From Porticoccus sp963925605 (GTDB taxonomy: Bacteria; Pseudomonadota; Gammaproteobacteria; Pseudomonadales; Porticoccaceae): a stretch of 50,077 nt of DNA. Shown one piece after another: positions 24,893 to 34,300 of this stretch. A program made the position numbers and the translations under genes. The notes under the pieces are model-generated. The model was not told where the DNA came from. It was given only the letters and a program-made list of their open reading frames with translations, and ran no database searches. The first letter of the stretch is position 1. The number at the start of each line of letters is the position of its first letter. Location of the stretch: the NCBI GenBank assembly GCA_963925605.1, contig CAWURY010000020.1, positions 1 to 50,077 on the forward strand, given 5' to 3'.

Positions 24893-26251
24893 CTAAAAAA
24901 ATCGCCACTGTAATTCAACACCGAACTCATTTGGTGAGGCAAAAAATTCATCGCAAATCCACAAGTCGCCAACAGCTGCTAGCTTCCCATCAATATAAAT
25001 AAGCGGCACCTTACTGCGAAGCCAAGGCTCAAGAGCATACTCTTGAAGTAATTTTTTTAGTGTATTGGAGCCATTGCGTCCGAATGGCTTGCAGCGCTCA
25101 CTGCCGGCACGAAAGCGAATCTCTATGTCGCACTGCTTAGATATTCTTAACCCTCCAGCGCTTAATAACTTTGTCGATATGCTTCCCTTGTTAGGTAACA
25201 TAATTTGATTAATTCCATCCCACTTTATACCTGACTGTATAGTTATGGCCAATTTTCCTGCATTGGCTACATGGTTATTTGAGTCACTAGAATCTGCTGG
25301 TAGGAGATATAATCTCTTTTTAAACCGTCGCAACTGCACGCCAGCCCAAACTATTAAAGGCTTAGCATCACGGCGCGCCAATAGCATTTCATTCAAAGCC
25401 ACCTTAATAACACTATGCCTGGGTAACGGCAATTTATGTTTAGAAGACCAATAGCGCAGCACATTTGCTTGCCTTGACACCTCTAGACATGCAAGATTAT
25501 CAATAGAGACACTCCAGCCAATGCGTTCAGACTTTTCCGATATGAGAACAAAGTCTTGTATAGCCAGAGCCTCTGCCAAATGATCTGAATCCGCACAAAG
25601 ATTTGCAGTATGATTCAGTTTAGATAGGCAGTCTGGCCAGCGTTCAGATATTACCGGCAAAACTTTATGTCGCAAAAAATTTCTATCGAAGCTTACATCT
25701 TTATTGCTTTCATCTTCTATCCATTCCAAGCCATGAATGGAAGCATAGGACTCAAGGTCAGCTCGAGATAATTCCAGCAATGGCCTAAATATCCCACCCA
25801 GACCTAATGATCTAGACATGGGCATCCCAGATAAGCCTTTTGTACCAGCACCACGAAGTAATCTGTACAAAACTGTCTCAGCCTGATCGTCAGCATGGTG
25901 CGCAAGCAGCAATAAATCAGTCTTATCTAGTAATTTTCTAAAAATACCATAACGAATCTTTCTCGCAGCCTGCTCTAAACCAAAACCCTTATTTTCAACA
26001 TTAATGGTCTCGACAATTAGAGGTACTCCTAATTTGGAGCAGCAGTCTTTGCAATGCTGCTGCCAGCTATCTGCATTTATGGACAGCTGATGATTAATAT
26101 GGATAGCGGTAAAAGATTTTGATCCAATTAATGAAACCATTGCATGAAGCAGTACATGAGAATCCAATCCACCGCTATAAGCAACATAAAGGTGCTTAGC
26201 ATCGTTAAGCCTGGGGAGATGCTTAGAAAAATGAGCGGATTGAAACGACAT
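24893..26251 (-). CDS. tilS: tRNA(Ile) lysidine synthetase TilS
   Basis: Converts C34 of the CAU-anticodon tRNA-Ile to lysidine so that it reads AUA codons; essential in most bacteria. The 452-residue product has the PP-loop SGGLDS at residues 26-31, the LLAHHADDQAETVLYRLLRG motif near 110-130, and the C-terminal TilS domains including FRAGSERCKPFGRNG and the terminal LGVELQWRF-like GVELQWRFF. It lies between accA and pyrG as in Pseudomonas, with gaps of about 200 bases on both sides, so it is probably transcribed separately. Confidence 0.95.
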   Translation of the reverse strand: MSFQSAHFSKHLPRLNDAKHLYVAYSGGLDSHVLLHAMVSLIGSKSFTAIHINHQLSINADSWQQHCKDCCSKLGVPLIVETINVENKGFGLEQAARKIRYGIFRKLLDKTDLLLLAHHADDQAETVLYRLLRGAGTKGLSGMPMSRSLGLGGIFRPLLELSRADLESYASIHGLEWIEDESNKDVSFDRNFLRHKVLPVISERWPDCLSKLNHTANLCADSDHLAEALAIQDFVLISEKSERIGWSVSIDNLACLEVSRQANVLRYWSSKHKLPLPRHSVIKVALNEMLLARRDAKPLIVWAGVQLRRFKKRLYLLPADSSDSNNHVANAGKLAITIQSGIKWDGINQIMLPNKGSISTKLLSAGGLRISKQCDIEIRFRAGSERCKPFGRNGSNTLKKLLQEYALEPWLRSKVPLIYIDGKLAAVGDLWICDEFFASPNEFGVELQWRFF

Positions 26252-26266
26252 TAAAGTTCTGCAATT

Positions 26267-26295
26267 TTAAACGGAAGTACAACGTTACTGGCAAT
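26267..26295 (-). promoter_or_regulatory. Weak candidate tilS promoter
   Basis: On the minus strand, TTGCCA (26295-26290) and TTTAAA (26272-26267) are 17 bases apart. The implied leader is only about 10 bases and lacks a good ribosome binding site, which lowers confidence. The rest of the 204-base gap 26252-26455 shows no other clear element. Confidence 0.25.
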
Positions 26296-26455
26296 CAAAA
26301 GAAATGACAACAATACAACAATACAGCACGCTAAAAAAAATTATGAACTTTACAACCGCAACAAAGCATACAAAGCCCAGAAGAGCGACAAATAAAACAG
26401 ATGTACTTTAAAAAGCTCCCAACAACATCCCTCTTATGCAATGAAATATACCTTA

Positions 26456-27403
26456 TTAGTTACCGTAGCTCATCAAACGCTGATAGCGCTTCTCAAGCAG
26501 CTCATCAATAGGAACTCCAGTAAACTCATTAACTCGTCTAATCAAGCATTCTTTGAGGCTGGCTGCCATAGCCTCAATATTACGATGAGCGCCACCATTG
26601 GGTTCAGAAATAATTTCATCTATTATGCCCAGCTCCTGTAAAACAGTAGATGTAACACCCATCGCTTCGGCTGCTTCAGCAGCTTTAGTTGAGGTTTTCC
26701 AAATGATATTTGCACAACCTTCCGGTGAAATAACAAAATAAGTAGAGTATTGGAACATACTAAGGTGGTCGCCAACGCCAATAGCTAACGCGCCACCAGA
26801 ACTACCTTCTCCGATAACAGTACATATTATAGGTGTCCTTAAACGAGACATAACTGCAAGATTTCTGGCTATAGCCTCACTAATTCCGCGTTCCTCAGAA
26901 TCAATTCCTGGGTATGCTCCAGGTGTATCAATTAGTGTGACAACAGGCATTCTGAAACGCTCAGCCATCTCCATTAAACGCAAGGCTTTGCGGTACCCTT
27001 CAGGCTTCGGCATTCCAAAATTTCTATATACTTTTTCATTGACACTCCTGCCTTTCTCTTCGCCGATAATGACAACTGGCTTATCAGCCAACCTCCCTAT
27101 ACCCCCTATGATGGCCTTGTCATCTCCAAAATGCCTATCGCCATGCAGTTCATCAAAATCGGTAAAAATCCTACTTATATAATCCGTGGTATGGGGCCTA
27201 AGAGGGTGTCTTGCGATCTGGACGGTTTGCCAGGAAGTAAGACCTGAATATATTTTCTTAGTAAGCTTTTGGCTTTTTTTTTCAAGCCTAGTGATTTCCT
27301 CGGTGAGGTTGATATCACTATCATTGCCCACCAAACGAAGCTCTTCGATCTTCGCCTCCAATTCCATAATGGGTTGTTCAAAATCTAAATAATTTAAGTT
27401 CAT
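26456..27403 (-). CDS. accA: Acetyl-CoA carboxylase carboxyltransferase subunit alpha
   Basis: With AccD forms the carboxyltransferase that moves CO2 from biotin-BCCP to acetyl-CoA, the committed step of fatty acid synthesis. The 315-residue length is normal. The N-terminus NYLDFEQPIMELEAKIEEL, the RNFGMPKPEGYRKALRLM segment, LIDTPGAYPG and the oxyanion-hole region GEGSSGGALAIGVGD followed by YFVISPEGCA are all characteristic, as is the C-terminal RYQRLMSYG. It follows dnaE by 156 bases. Confidence 0.98.
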   Translation of the reverse strand: MNLNYLDFEQPIMELEAKIEELRLVGNDSDINLTEEITRLEKKSQKLTKKIYSGLTSWQTVQIARHPLRPHTTDYISRIFTDFDELHGDRHFGDDKAIIGGIGRLADKPVVIIGEEKGRSVNEKVYRNFGMPKPEGYRKALRLMEMAERFRMPVVTLIDTPGAYPGIDSEERGISEAIARNLAVMSRLRTPIICTVIGEGSSGGALAIGVGDHLSMFQYSTYFVISPEGCANIIWKTSTKAAEAAEAMGVTSTVLQELGIIDEIISEPNGGAHRNIEAMAASLKECLIRRVNEFTGVPIDELLEKRYQRLMSYGN

Positions 27404-27559
27404 GTAAGGCTGTCATCCATAATGCTTATACTCTAAAAGATAAAAACACATATTGTGTCGGGAGTAAATTTCTAATTAACAAATGAAAATTAAGACTTAT
27501 TGCTTGACTGTAAGCCGTGCTGGCATTTAATTTTCAGCTTATAAATACTACCAACATAC

Positions 27560-30500
27560 CTAGAATCTTAAGTGCACCCTTTCACTACCAACCATCTCTT
27601 TTAATTTATGCAATAGCTCATCTTTAGGAAATACTAGCCATTTTTCATCTAAAGCTATTTCGCATAAAGCTTTAGGATTACTATAACAAATACGAACTGG
27701 GCATTTTCCTTCATTATATGGAAGCATAATTTCAGAAATATCACGAATAGTAAACTCCTGAAGACCATCATTGCTCAAATCAATAACAATACCTTTTAAA
27801 TGATTTAGTCGAGCCTCATACAAAGTGCTAATTTGATCTGCTCGCATTTTAATTCCACCAGTATAATCATCTATAGATACCTGCCCTTTCACCACTAAAA
27901 ATTCATCTTTAGTGATTTTTTCACGGCAGCTACTGAAAACATCAGAAAAAACTGCTACCTCAATTCGAGCGCTCTTGTCATCGAGGGAAATAATGGCCAT
28001 GCTGTCGCCATTTCGTGTTCTTATCCTTTTTATACCCACAATCAAGCCCGCAATAGTCTGGATAGATTTTTCTGGTTTTAATTCATAAATACGATGCCTG
28101 ATAAAGCCATCTAGCTCATCAATATACTCGTCAGCTGGATGTCCAGATATATATAATCCCAGGGTATCCCTCTCCCCACCCAACCTTTCCTTGACAGTCT
28201 CGCAGCGAATATCATTAAAATTCTTGTACCCAAATTCAAGGGACAACCCTAACGCCTTATCTCCAAAAAGATCTGTCATCCCGCTAACAGCATTATGAGC
28301 ACGCTGTTCAGCCATCTTCACTGCCTCACTCATTGCAGCCAGCATAACCGCACGCTTAAACCCTATCTCGCCAATTGGTCCTATGCTATCCATTGCTCCT
28401 GAGCGGATAAGCGCCTCTAGGGAGCGTTTATTAAGTTTTTTTCCATCTATCCTTGAGCAAAAATCAAATAAACTAACAAAGTCTCCGCCATTATCTCTTG
28501 CAGAAATAATACTATCGACAGGACCCTCGCCTAAACCTTTAATAGCCCCAAGCCCATAGATTACCTCCCCCTGACCAGAGACCGCAAAAGAAAAGATGCT
28601 TCGATTAACATCTGGCGGCAACAGTCCTAAGTTTCGATGACCGCACTCTTCAACCAATTTTACCACCTTGTCTGTATTTTGCATGTCAGCAGACAAAACT
28701 GCTGCCATAAATTCAGATAAGTAATGTGTTTTCAAATAAGCAGTTTGATAAGCAAGAAGGCCATATCCGACGGAATGAGACTTATTAAAACCATATCCAG
28801 CAAATTTTTCCACTAAATCAAATATCTTTACAGCAAGATTAGAATCAATCCCTTGATTGCGCGCCCCCGTTTCAAAAATTTCCCGCTGTTTCGCCATCTC
28901 TTCTGGCTTTTTCTTACCCATAGCGCGACGCAACAGGTCTGCTTCACCCAAAGTATATCCAGCAAGAGTTTGAGCGATCTGCATTACCTGTTCTTGGTAT
29001 ATAATGACGCCATAAGTGGGCTCTAAGATCGGTCGCAGACTTTCGTGTTGAAATTTCTCATCAGGGTAAGCAACTTTTGCTCTTCCGTGTTTACGATTAA
29101 CAAAGTCATCCACCATACCAGACTCGAGCGGACCAGGCCTATATAAAGCCACCAACGCCACAATATCCTCAAAAGAATTAGGCTCTACGCGCTGCATTAG
29201 ATCTTTCATGCCTTGAGACTCTAACTGAAATACAGCCGTTGTCTCGCCTTTCTGTATAAGGGTATACGTTAACAGGTCATCTAATGGGATATCGTTAATT
29301 ATAAGGGGCTTATTTTTTATATTCTGTCCCCGCTGATTTATCATTTTTACTGCACGATCTATTATCGTAAGTGTTCTTAACCCCAAAAAATCAAACTTTA
29401 TCAAGCCTGCGCTTTCTACATCATCCTTATCGAACTGCGTAACAAGACCCTCTCCGAATTCATCGCAATACAACGGAGAGAAATCTGTAAGCTTTGTTGG
29501 TGCAATAACAACACCTCCAGCATGCTTGCCTGCATTTCGAGTAACACCCTCAAGTTGCAACGCCATATCCCATATTTCTTGAGCCTCCTCGCTGCTAGCT
29601 AAAAAATCTTTCAGAATGCTTTCCTGCTCAACGGCCTTTTCAAGAGTCATCCCAATATCAACCGGAATCATTTTGGATAATCTATCTGCCAGGCCGTAAG
29701 GTTTACCTTGAACCCTTGCTACATCACGAACTACAGCTTTAGCTGCCATTTTTCCAAAAGTAATAATTTGAGAAACAGCATCACGTCCATATCGATCTGC
29801 AACATACGAAATAACCCTATCGCGATTGTCCATACAGAAATCTATATCGAAATCTGGCATAGAAACTCGCTCTGGATTCAAAAATCGCTCAAAAAGTAAG
29901 CCATACTGCAAAGGATTAATGTCTGTAATACCCAGAGCATAAGCAATTAGAGAGCCGGCCCCAGAGCCTCGACCTGGACCTACAGGAATATCATTGTTTT
30001 TGGCCCACTGAATAAAGTCCATGACTATCAAAAAATAGCCCTGATAGCCCATTTTAATAATAACTCTAAGCTCAAAGTGAAGTCGGTCAAAGTACACTTT
30101 TCTTTCTTTCTGTAGACTTTTGTCGGGAGTACCGAGTATTTTTAAGAGGCGTTTTTCTAGACCTTCCACAGATAGTTTTTCAAAAAATATATCCTTAGTT
30201 AGCCCTTCTGGAACAGGGTATTCAGGCAGGAAAGTTTCTCCTAATTTAAGCTCCAGATTGCATCGCAAGGCAATCTCTATTGTATTTTCAATAGCTTCAG
30301 GTATGTCGTTAAAAAGTTCAGTCATCTCATCTGCTGAACGAAAGTATTGCTCGTCGCTATATGTGCGAACTCTTCTAGGGTCATCTAGCACATACCCCAA
30401 GCCAACACAGACTCTAGATTCATGGGCCTCGAAATGACTAGAATCAAGGAACCTAACATCGTTAGTGGCAACTAAAGGGCAATCAAACATCGAGGAAAGA

Positions 30501-31057
30501 TACACTGCATTATGAATAAAATTCTCTTCGCCTGGCCGTCCAGTCCTATTCAGCTCCAAATAAAATCGCCCAGGTAGAGTACTAAGCCAGCCTTGCAAAC
30601 ACTCCTCAGCCTGCTTATTGTTCCCAGATAACAATGCTTGCCCGATATCACTTTGATGCCCACCAAGCACAATTAGGCCTTCTGATAACTCTTCAATCCA
30701 ACGCTCTTGAACCAAAGGCTCGCCATGCACTTGTCCCTCCTGGTAAGCACGAGAGATCAGTCTTATTAGATTTTGATAACCCTGTAAATTCATCACCAGG
30801 AATGTAAGATGGAATGACTTCATACCCTCAATGCTGGCTCGAACACTTAGATCGGCGCCACAAATAGGCTTTATTCCGGCAAGATGGGCTGCTTTGTAAA
30901 ATTTAATTAAGCCAAAAAAGTTTGTAACATCTGTGAGAGCAACAGCAGGCATGCCTAGCTCAACCACTCTATTAACTAGGGGATTTATACGCACAAGACC
31001 GTCAACAAGAGAATACTCGCTATGCAGGCGGAGATGGATAAATGAAGGTGCAGCCAT
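27560..31057 (-). CDS. dnaE: DNA polymerase III subunit alpha
   Basis: Replicative polymerase catalytic subunit, 1165 residues (E. coli 1160). The N-terminal PHP domain starts with IHLRLHSEYSLVDGL. The C-family polymerase core carries two catalytic aspartates in PDFDIDFCMDNRD (near 400) and a third in IKFDFLGLRTL (near 555), with GPGRGSGAGSLIAYALGI upstream. Towards the C-terminus are the helix-hairpin-helix region, a degenerate internal clamp-binding motif MTDLF near 915, and an OB fold (ISLDDKSARIEVAVF). The gaps on both sides (156 and 160 bases) suggest it can be transcribed alone. Confidence 0.98.
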   Translation of the reverse strand: MAAPSFIHLRLHSEYSLVDGLVRINPLVNRVVELGMPAVALTDVTNFFGLIKFYKAAHLAGIKPICGADLSVRASIEGMKSFHLTFLVMNLQGYQNLIRLISRAYQEGQVHGEPLVQERWIEELSEGLIVLGGHQSDIGQALLSGNNKQAEECLQGWLSTLPGRFYLELNRTGRPGEENFIHNAVYLSSMFDCPLVATNDVRFLDSSHFEAHESRVCVGLGYVLDDPRRVRTYSDEQYFRSADEMTELFNDIPEAIENTIEIALRCNLELKLGETFLPEYPVPEGLTKDIFFEKLSVEGLEKRLLKILGTPDKSLQKERKVYFDRLHFELRVIIKMGYQGYFLIVMDFIQWAKNNDIPVGPGRGSGAGSLIAYALGITDINPLQYGLLFERFLNPERVSMPDFDIDFCMDNRDRVISYVADRYGRDAVSQIITFGKMAAKAVVRDVARVQGKPYGLADRLSKMIPVDIGMTLEKAVEQESILKDFLASSEEAQEIWDMALQLEGVTRNAGKHAGGVVIAPTKLTDFSPLYCDEFGEGLVTQFDKDDVESAGLIKFDFLGLRTLTIIDRAVKMINQRGQNIKNKPLIINDIPLDDLLTYTLIQKGETTAVFQLESQGMKDLMQRVEPNSFEDIVALVALYRPGPLESGMVDDFVNRKHGRAKVAYPDEKFQHESLRPILEPTYGVIIYQEQVMQIAQTLAGYTLGEADLLRRAMGKKKPEEMAKQREIFETGARNQGIDSNLAVKIFDLVEKFAGYGFNKSHSVGYGLLAYQTAYLKTHYLSEFMAAVLSADMQNTDKVVKLVEECGHRNLGLLPPDVNRSIFSFAVSGQGEVIYGLGAIKGLGEGPVDSIISARDNGGDFVSLFDFCSRIDGKKLNKRSLEALIRSGAMDSIGPIGEIGFKRAVMLAAMSEAVKMAEQRAHNAVSGMTDLFGDKALGLSLEFGYKNFNDIRCETVKERLGGERDTLGLYISGHPADEYIDELDGFIRHRIYELKPEKSIQTIAGLIVGIKRIRTRNGDSMAIISLDDKSARIEVAVFSDVFSSCREKITKDEFLVVKGQVSIDDYTGGIKMRADQISTLYEARLNHLKGIVIDLSNDGLQEFTIRDISEIMLPYNEGKCPVRICYSNPKALCEIALDEKWLVFPKDELLHKLKEMVGSERVHLRF

Positions 31058-31217
31058 AAAAAATTAAACCTATAAAATACCCTAATCCCTAAGGCTAAGC
31101 ATATCTTGCATTGTATAAATTTATAACTTAATACAGATAGAAGCGGACTGTTTATCCTGCTGTATCAAGCCTTATGATTATATAGAAAGAGCAATTATAC
31201 AAAGACGGTTGCAGTAT
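31058..31217 (-). other. rnhB-dnaE intergenic region
   Basis: 160 AT-rich bases upstream of dnaE. TATAAT and TACAAT hexamers are present on the minus strand (around 31177-31182 and 31113-31118), but neither has a recognisable -35 at the right distance. No stem-loop, LexA-like box or small gene is seen. Confidence 0.3.
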
Positions 31218-31829
31218 TTAAGTATCCATGCCCTTAACGGGCTCAAAAGACTTTCTATGTATAAGGCTTGGGCCTAGCCTCTCTATAGCTTCAAAATGTT
31301 TCTTTGTGCCATAGCCTTTATGGCAATCAAACCCATAACCTGGATATAGTTTAGCAAAAGCGATCATTTCTTCGTCTCTGTAAACCTTGGCAAGAATTGA
31401 TGCTGCGCTAATAGAGGGGATCTTGTCATCACCTTTAATTATAGACTCTGAAGCATAGTGCCATGACGGTAAACGATTTCCATCAACCACAACATATTCT
31501 GGATCTATCTTTAACCCTGCAACGGCACGCTTCATAGCCATCATGGTGGCTTCAATTATATTGAAACGATCTATTTCTTTCACCGTAGATCGTGCTATAT
31601 TCCAGCACAGTGATTTCTCTTTAATTTCAATAGCTAACTCTTGACGACGTTTTTCGGAGAGCTTCTTTGAATCTGCAAGCCCAAAAATACTATTTTCTGG
31701 ATGAAGGATAACCGCAGCAGAAAAGACATCGCCGGCCAAGGGGCCTCTGCCAGCTTCATCAACACCAGCAAGCAACGAGCCTCGATACGCTAATTTGAAT
31801 ACTTTTTTTTCAACAAATACCACACTCAA
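31218..31829 (-). CDS. rnhB: Ribonuclease HII
   Basis: Removes RNA from RNA-DNA hybrids, including misincorporated ribonucleotides. The 203-residue protein has the type 2 RNase H motif GVDEAGRGPLAGDV with the catalytic Asp-Glu at 24-25, ADSKKLSEKRR, VVVDGNRLP and DDKIPSISAASILAKVYRD. No ATG is available at the N-terminus: TTG at 31829 or GTG at 31823 must start the gene; the GTG has GAGAG seven bases upstream and is slightly favoured. It lies between lpxB and dnaE, the standard context. Confidence 0.95.
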   Translation of the reverse strand: MSVVFVEKKVFKLAYRGSLLAGVDEAGRGPLAGDVFSAAVILHPENSIFGLADSKKLSEKRRQELAIEIKEKSLCWNIARSTVKEIDRFNIIEATMMAMKRAVAGLKIDPEYVVVDGNRLPSWHYASESIIKGDDKIPSISAASILAKVYRDEEMIAFAKLYPGYGFDCHKGYGTKKHFEAIERLGPSLIHRKSFEPVKGMDT

Positions 31830-31895
31830 ACTCTCAATCCATTTTAAAAGTCTAATAACCCTAACAGACTATAAGCAAACCAACAATTACCATAC

Positions 31896-33038
31896 CTAAG
31901 AGGCATCAATCAGCGCCACTAGAGCTTGAGCTGCTGCTTCATTGCCGCCACATTTTAATGACTCATGAATAGCTATAAACCTTTTTTGTAATTTTTTTGT
32001 CTGCTCAGGCTGCTCAAAAAACCTCATCACTGCACCTGAAAGATTTTTTATAGTTGCATTTTCTTCCAAAAACTCTGGAACCAATGATTCGTTTGCAAGA
32101 AGATTTGGTAGTGCTACATATTTAACTTTTACCATTCTTGAAATCAAGGCGTAAGTTAGCCTTCCCAAGCGATAAGCTACCACCATTGGCTTCTTTAAAA
32201 GCATAGCCTCTAGCGTCGACGTACCCGATGAAAGCAGCACTACATCTGCTGCAGCCATAGCTAGGAGTGACTGGCCGTCCAAAAATATCACTTCCAATAA
32301 TGGATGATCATCCAATATTTGATCTAACTGGGATTTTCGCTCTAGAGTAGCGATAGGAATAATCACCTTCAAATCAGGCAAATTATTCTTACAGTGTTGC
32401 GCTACATTTAAAAATAAACTCCCCAATTTCTGTATTTCTGATGCCCTACTTCCAGGCATTAATGTTAGAACTGGTCCATCAGTTAGCCCTAATACTTGGC
32501 GCGCTTTATTTTTTTCTTCTTGTACTGCAATCTCTTCCGCCAAGGGATGCCCAACACACACTACAGGTATGCTATGCAGCTGATAGAAAGATTTCTCAAA
32601 AGGAAATAATGTAATCATTAGATCGACGGCGCGAGCAATTTTTTTAACTCTGCCTTGCCTCCATGCCCATACGGAAGGGCTTACGTAATGGGCAGTTTTA
32701 ATACCTTTATTCCGTAATTTTTCTTCTAGACCAAGATTGAAGTCTGGGGAATCAATACCCACCACGAGATCAAATTCTCCATCGCAAAAATGCTGAAACA
32801 AATTTTTTCTAATTCGAAATAACTCCGGTAGTCTTTTTAGTGGCTCAATAAACCCCATCACAGAAAGCCTATCGATGGGAAACAGTGACACAAAACCCTC
32901 TTTGGTCATCTTAGAGCCCCCTATTCCTTCAAAAACTGCATCAGGATAATAGATTTTTAATGCGCAAATTAGCCCGGCGCCCAACTGGTCACCGGAAGAT
33001 TCTCCTGCAACCATTCCTATTTTATAGGGCTGAACCAT
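31896..33038 (-). CDS. lpxB: Lipid-A-disaccharide synthase LpxB
   Basis: GT19 glycosyltransferase that joins UDP-diacylglucosamine and lipid X to form the tetraacyldisaccharide of lipid A on the inner face of the inner membrane. The 380-residue protein shows the N-terminal GMVAGESSGDQLGAGLI, GIDSPDFNL, HYVSPSVWAWRQGRVKKI, LMPGSRASEI and the C-terminal LSSGTSTLEAMLLKKPMVVAYR. Its ATG is three bases after the lpxA stop. Confidence 0.98.
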   Translation of the reverse strand: MVQPYKIGMVAGESSGDQLGAGLICALKIYYPDAVFEGIGGSKMTKEGFVSLFPIDRLSVMGFIEPLKRLPELFRIRKNLFQHFCDGEFDLVVGIDSPDFNLGLEEKLRNKGIKTAHYVSPSVWAWRQGRVKKIARAVDLMITLFPFEKSFYQLHSIPVVCVGHPLAEEIAVQEEKNKARQVLGLTDGPVLTLMPGSRASEIQKLGSLFLNVAQHCKNNLPDLKVIIPIATLERKSQLDQILDDHPLLEVIFLDGQSLLAMAAADVVLLSSGTSTLEAMLLKKPMVVAYRLGRLTYALISRMVKVKYVALPNLLANESLVPEFLEENATIKNLSGAVMRFFEQPEQTKKLQKRFIAIHESLKCGGNEAAAQALVALIDAS

Positions 33039-33041
33039 AGC

Positions 33042-33818
33042 TTAACGAATAATTCCGCGTGAAGAGATTTTTACTGAATCTAACAATAGAGTAACCTCAG
33101 AATGTTGCGATGCAAGCACATGAAGTTTTATCAGCGCATCGTTTAGTGAAAGTCCTTGACGGTAAAGTATTTTGTAGCCCTGCTTGATCGCCGAAATAGC
33201 ATCTTTACTGAAACCTCGGCGCCTAAGACCTACTGAGTTAATAGTTTTAGGTTCTGCGGGTGAGCCGAATGCAATAACATACGCAGGGACATCTTGGGGT
33301 AAAAACGCTGCCGGGCCAATTAAAGTATGTGCTCCAATAGAGACAAATTGATGCACTAACACATAACCCGAAAGAATCGCCCAGTCACCTAAATTAACAT
33401 GACCTGAGAGGGATGCATTATTAACCAAAATACAGTTATTTCCCACCACACAGTCGTGACCTATATGCACATAGGCCATCATCAAATTATTATTACCAAT
33501 AGAGGTCAATCCATTATCTTGGATGGTCCCTCTGTGAATTGTAACTCCCTCGCGAATAGTATTATTATCGCCTATCTCTAATCGAGTAAGTTCTCCTGCA
33601 TATTTTAAATCTGGCGTATCCTCACCTATCGTAGCAAACTGAAAAATACGATTATTTTTGCCTATAACAGTTGGGCCTTTTATAACAACATGAGAATGGA
33701 TCACGCTGCCGGTGCCAATCTTGACATTAGCCCCTATAAGGGTCCAGGGTCCAACTTCGACGTCTTCGGCCAATTCTGCAGTAGGGTGAATAATTGCAGT
33801 TGAACTAATAAGAGACAT
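33042..33818 (-). CDS. lpxA: UDP-N-acetylglucosamine O-acyltransferase LpxA
   Basis: First enzyme of lipid A synthesis: moves a 3-hydroxyacyl chain from ACP to the 3-OH of UDP-GlcNAc. The 258-residue left-handed beta-helix trimer protein has hexapeptide repeats throughout and the catalytic His at H121 in VHIGHDCVVGNN. The residue that sets acyl-chain length (Gly173 in E. coli, Met169 in P. aeruginosa) aligns with Pro169 here, within AHTLIGPAAFLPQDVPAY. The ATG at 33818 (MSLISSTAIIHPTA) is used although the frame is open upstream into fabZ; fabZ ends five bases before it. Confidence 0.97.
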   Translation of the reverse strand: MSLISSTAIIHPTAELAEDVEVGPWTLIGANVKIGTGSVIHSHVVIKGPTVIGKNNRIFQFATIGEDTPDLKYAGELTRLEIGDNNTIREGVTIHRGTIQDNGLTSIGNNNLMMAYVHIGHDCVVGNNCILVNNASLSGHVNLGDWAILSGYVLVHQFVSIGAHTLIGPAAFLPQDVPAYVIAFGSPAEPKTINSVGLRRRGFSKDAISAIKQGYKILYRQGLSLNDALIKLHVLASQHSEVTLLLDSVKISSRGIIR

Positions 33819-33823
33819 AATCT

Positions 33824-34258
33824 TCAGGCCGACTTCAAAGCACAGAGTATGGTAGCCTCGCAAGCCAATTCGTCATCAACAGTTGCTCTACACTTGAATC
33901 GCCAAATTGTCCGCTTCACTGAATCAACTTTTGCCTCTAATATTAGTTTGTCTCCAGGTATGACCTGGCGCTTGAAACGCACATCATCGACTCCAGCAAG
34001 CAAATAAAGCACATCATCGTCTGCATACTTATCAGCAGTAACAAAACCCAGCACTCCTGCTGCTTGAGCCATCGCTTCGATAATCATTACCCCTGGAAAA
34101 ATTGGGGCACTAGGAAAATGCCCATTAAACACACCCTCATTAGCTGTAATATTTTTGTAGGCCAAAATTCTTTGGCCTGAGTCTATTTCTACAACACGAT
34201 CCAATAAAAGGAATGGATATCTTTGGGGTAAACGCTTTTTTATATCATTTATATTCAT
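33824..34258 (-). CDS. fabZ: (3R)-hydroxyacyl-ACP dehydratase FabZ
   Basis: Hot-dog-fold dehydratase of type II fatty acid synthesis, acting on 3-hydroxyacyl-ACP, the same pool LpxA and LpxD draw on. The catalytic His is in FNGHFPSAPIFPGV (H47) and the Glu in IIEAMAQAAG (E61). I prefer the ATG at 34258 (144 residues, MNINDIKKRLPQRYPFLL), which has an AGAGA at suitable distance; an in-frame ATG at 34276 adds six residues. It sits between lpxD and lpxA as usual. Confidence 0.96.
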   Translation of the reverse strand: MNINDIKKRLPQRYPFLLLDRVVEIDSGQRILAYKNITANEGVFNGHFPSAPIFPGVMIIEAMAQAAGVLGFVTADKYADDDVLYLLAGVDDVRFKRQVIPGDKLILEAKVDSVKRTIWRFKCRATVDDELACEATILCALKSA

Positions 34259-34300
34259 GAAATTATCTCTAGACATCTAAAAAGTAAAGCAACAAAAAAG

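Noticed and set aside
31058..31217. LexA box or other SOS element upstream of dnaE
   Set aside because: No CTGT-N8-ACAG arrangement; the CTGTATT and TATACAA pieces are wrongly spaced.
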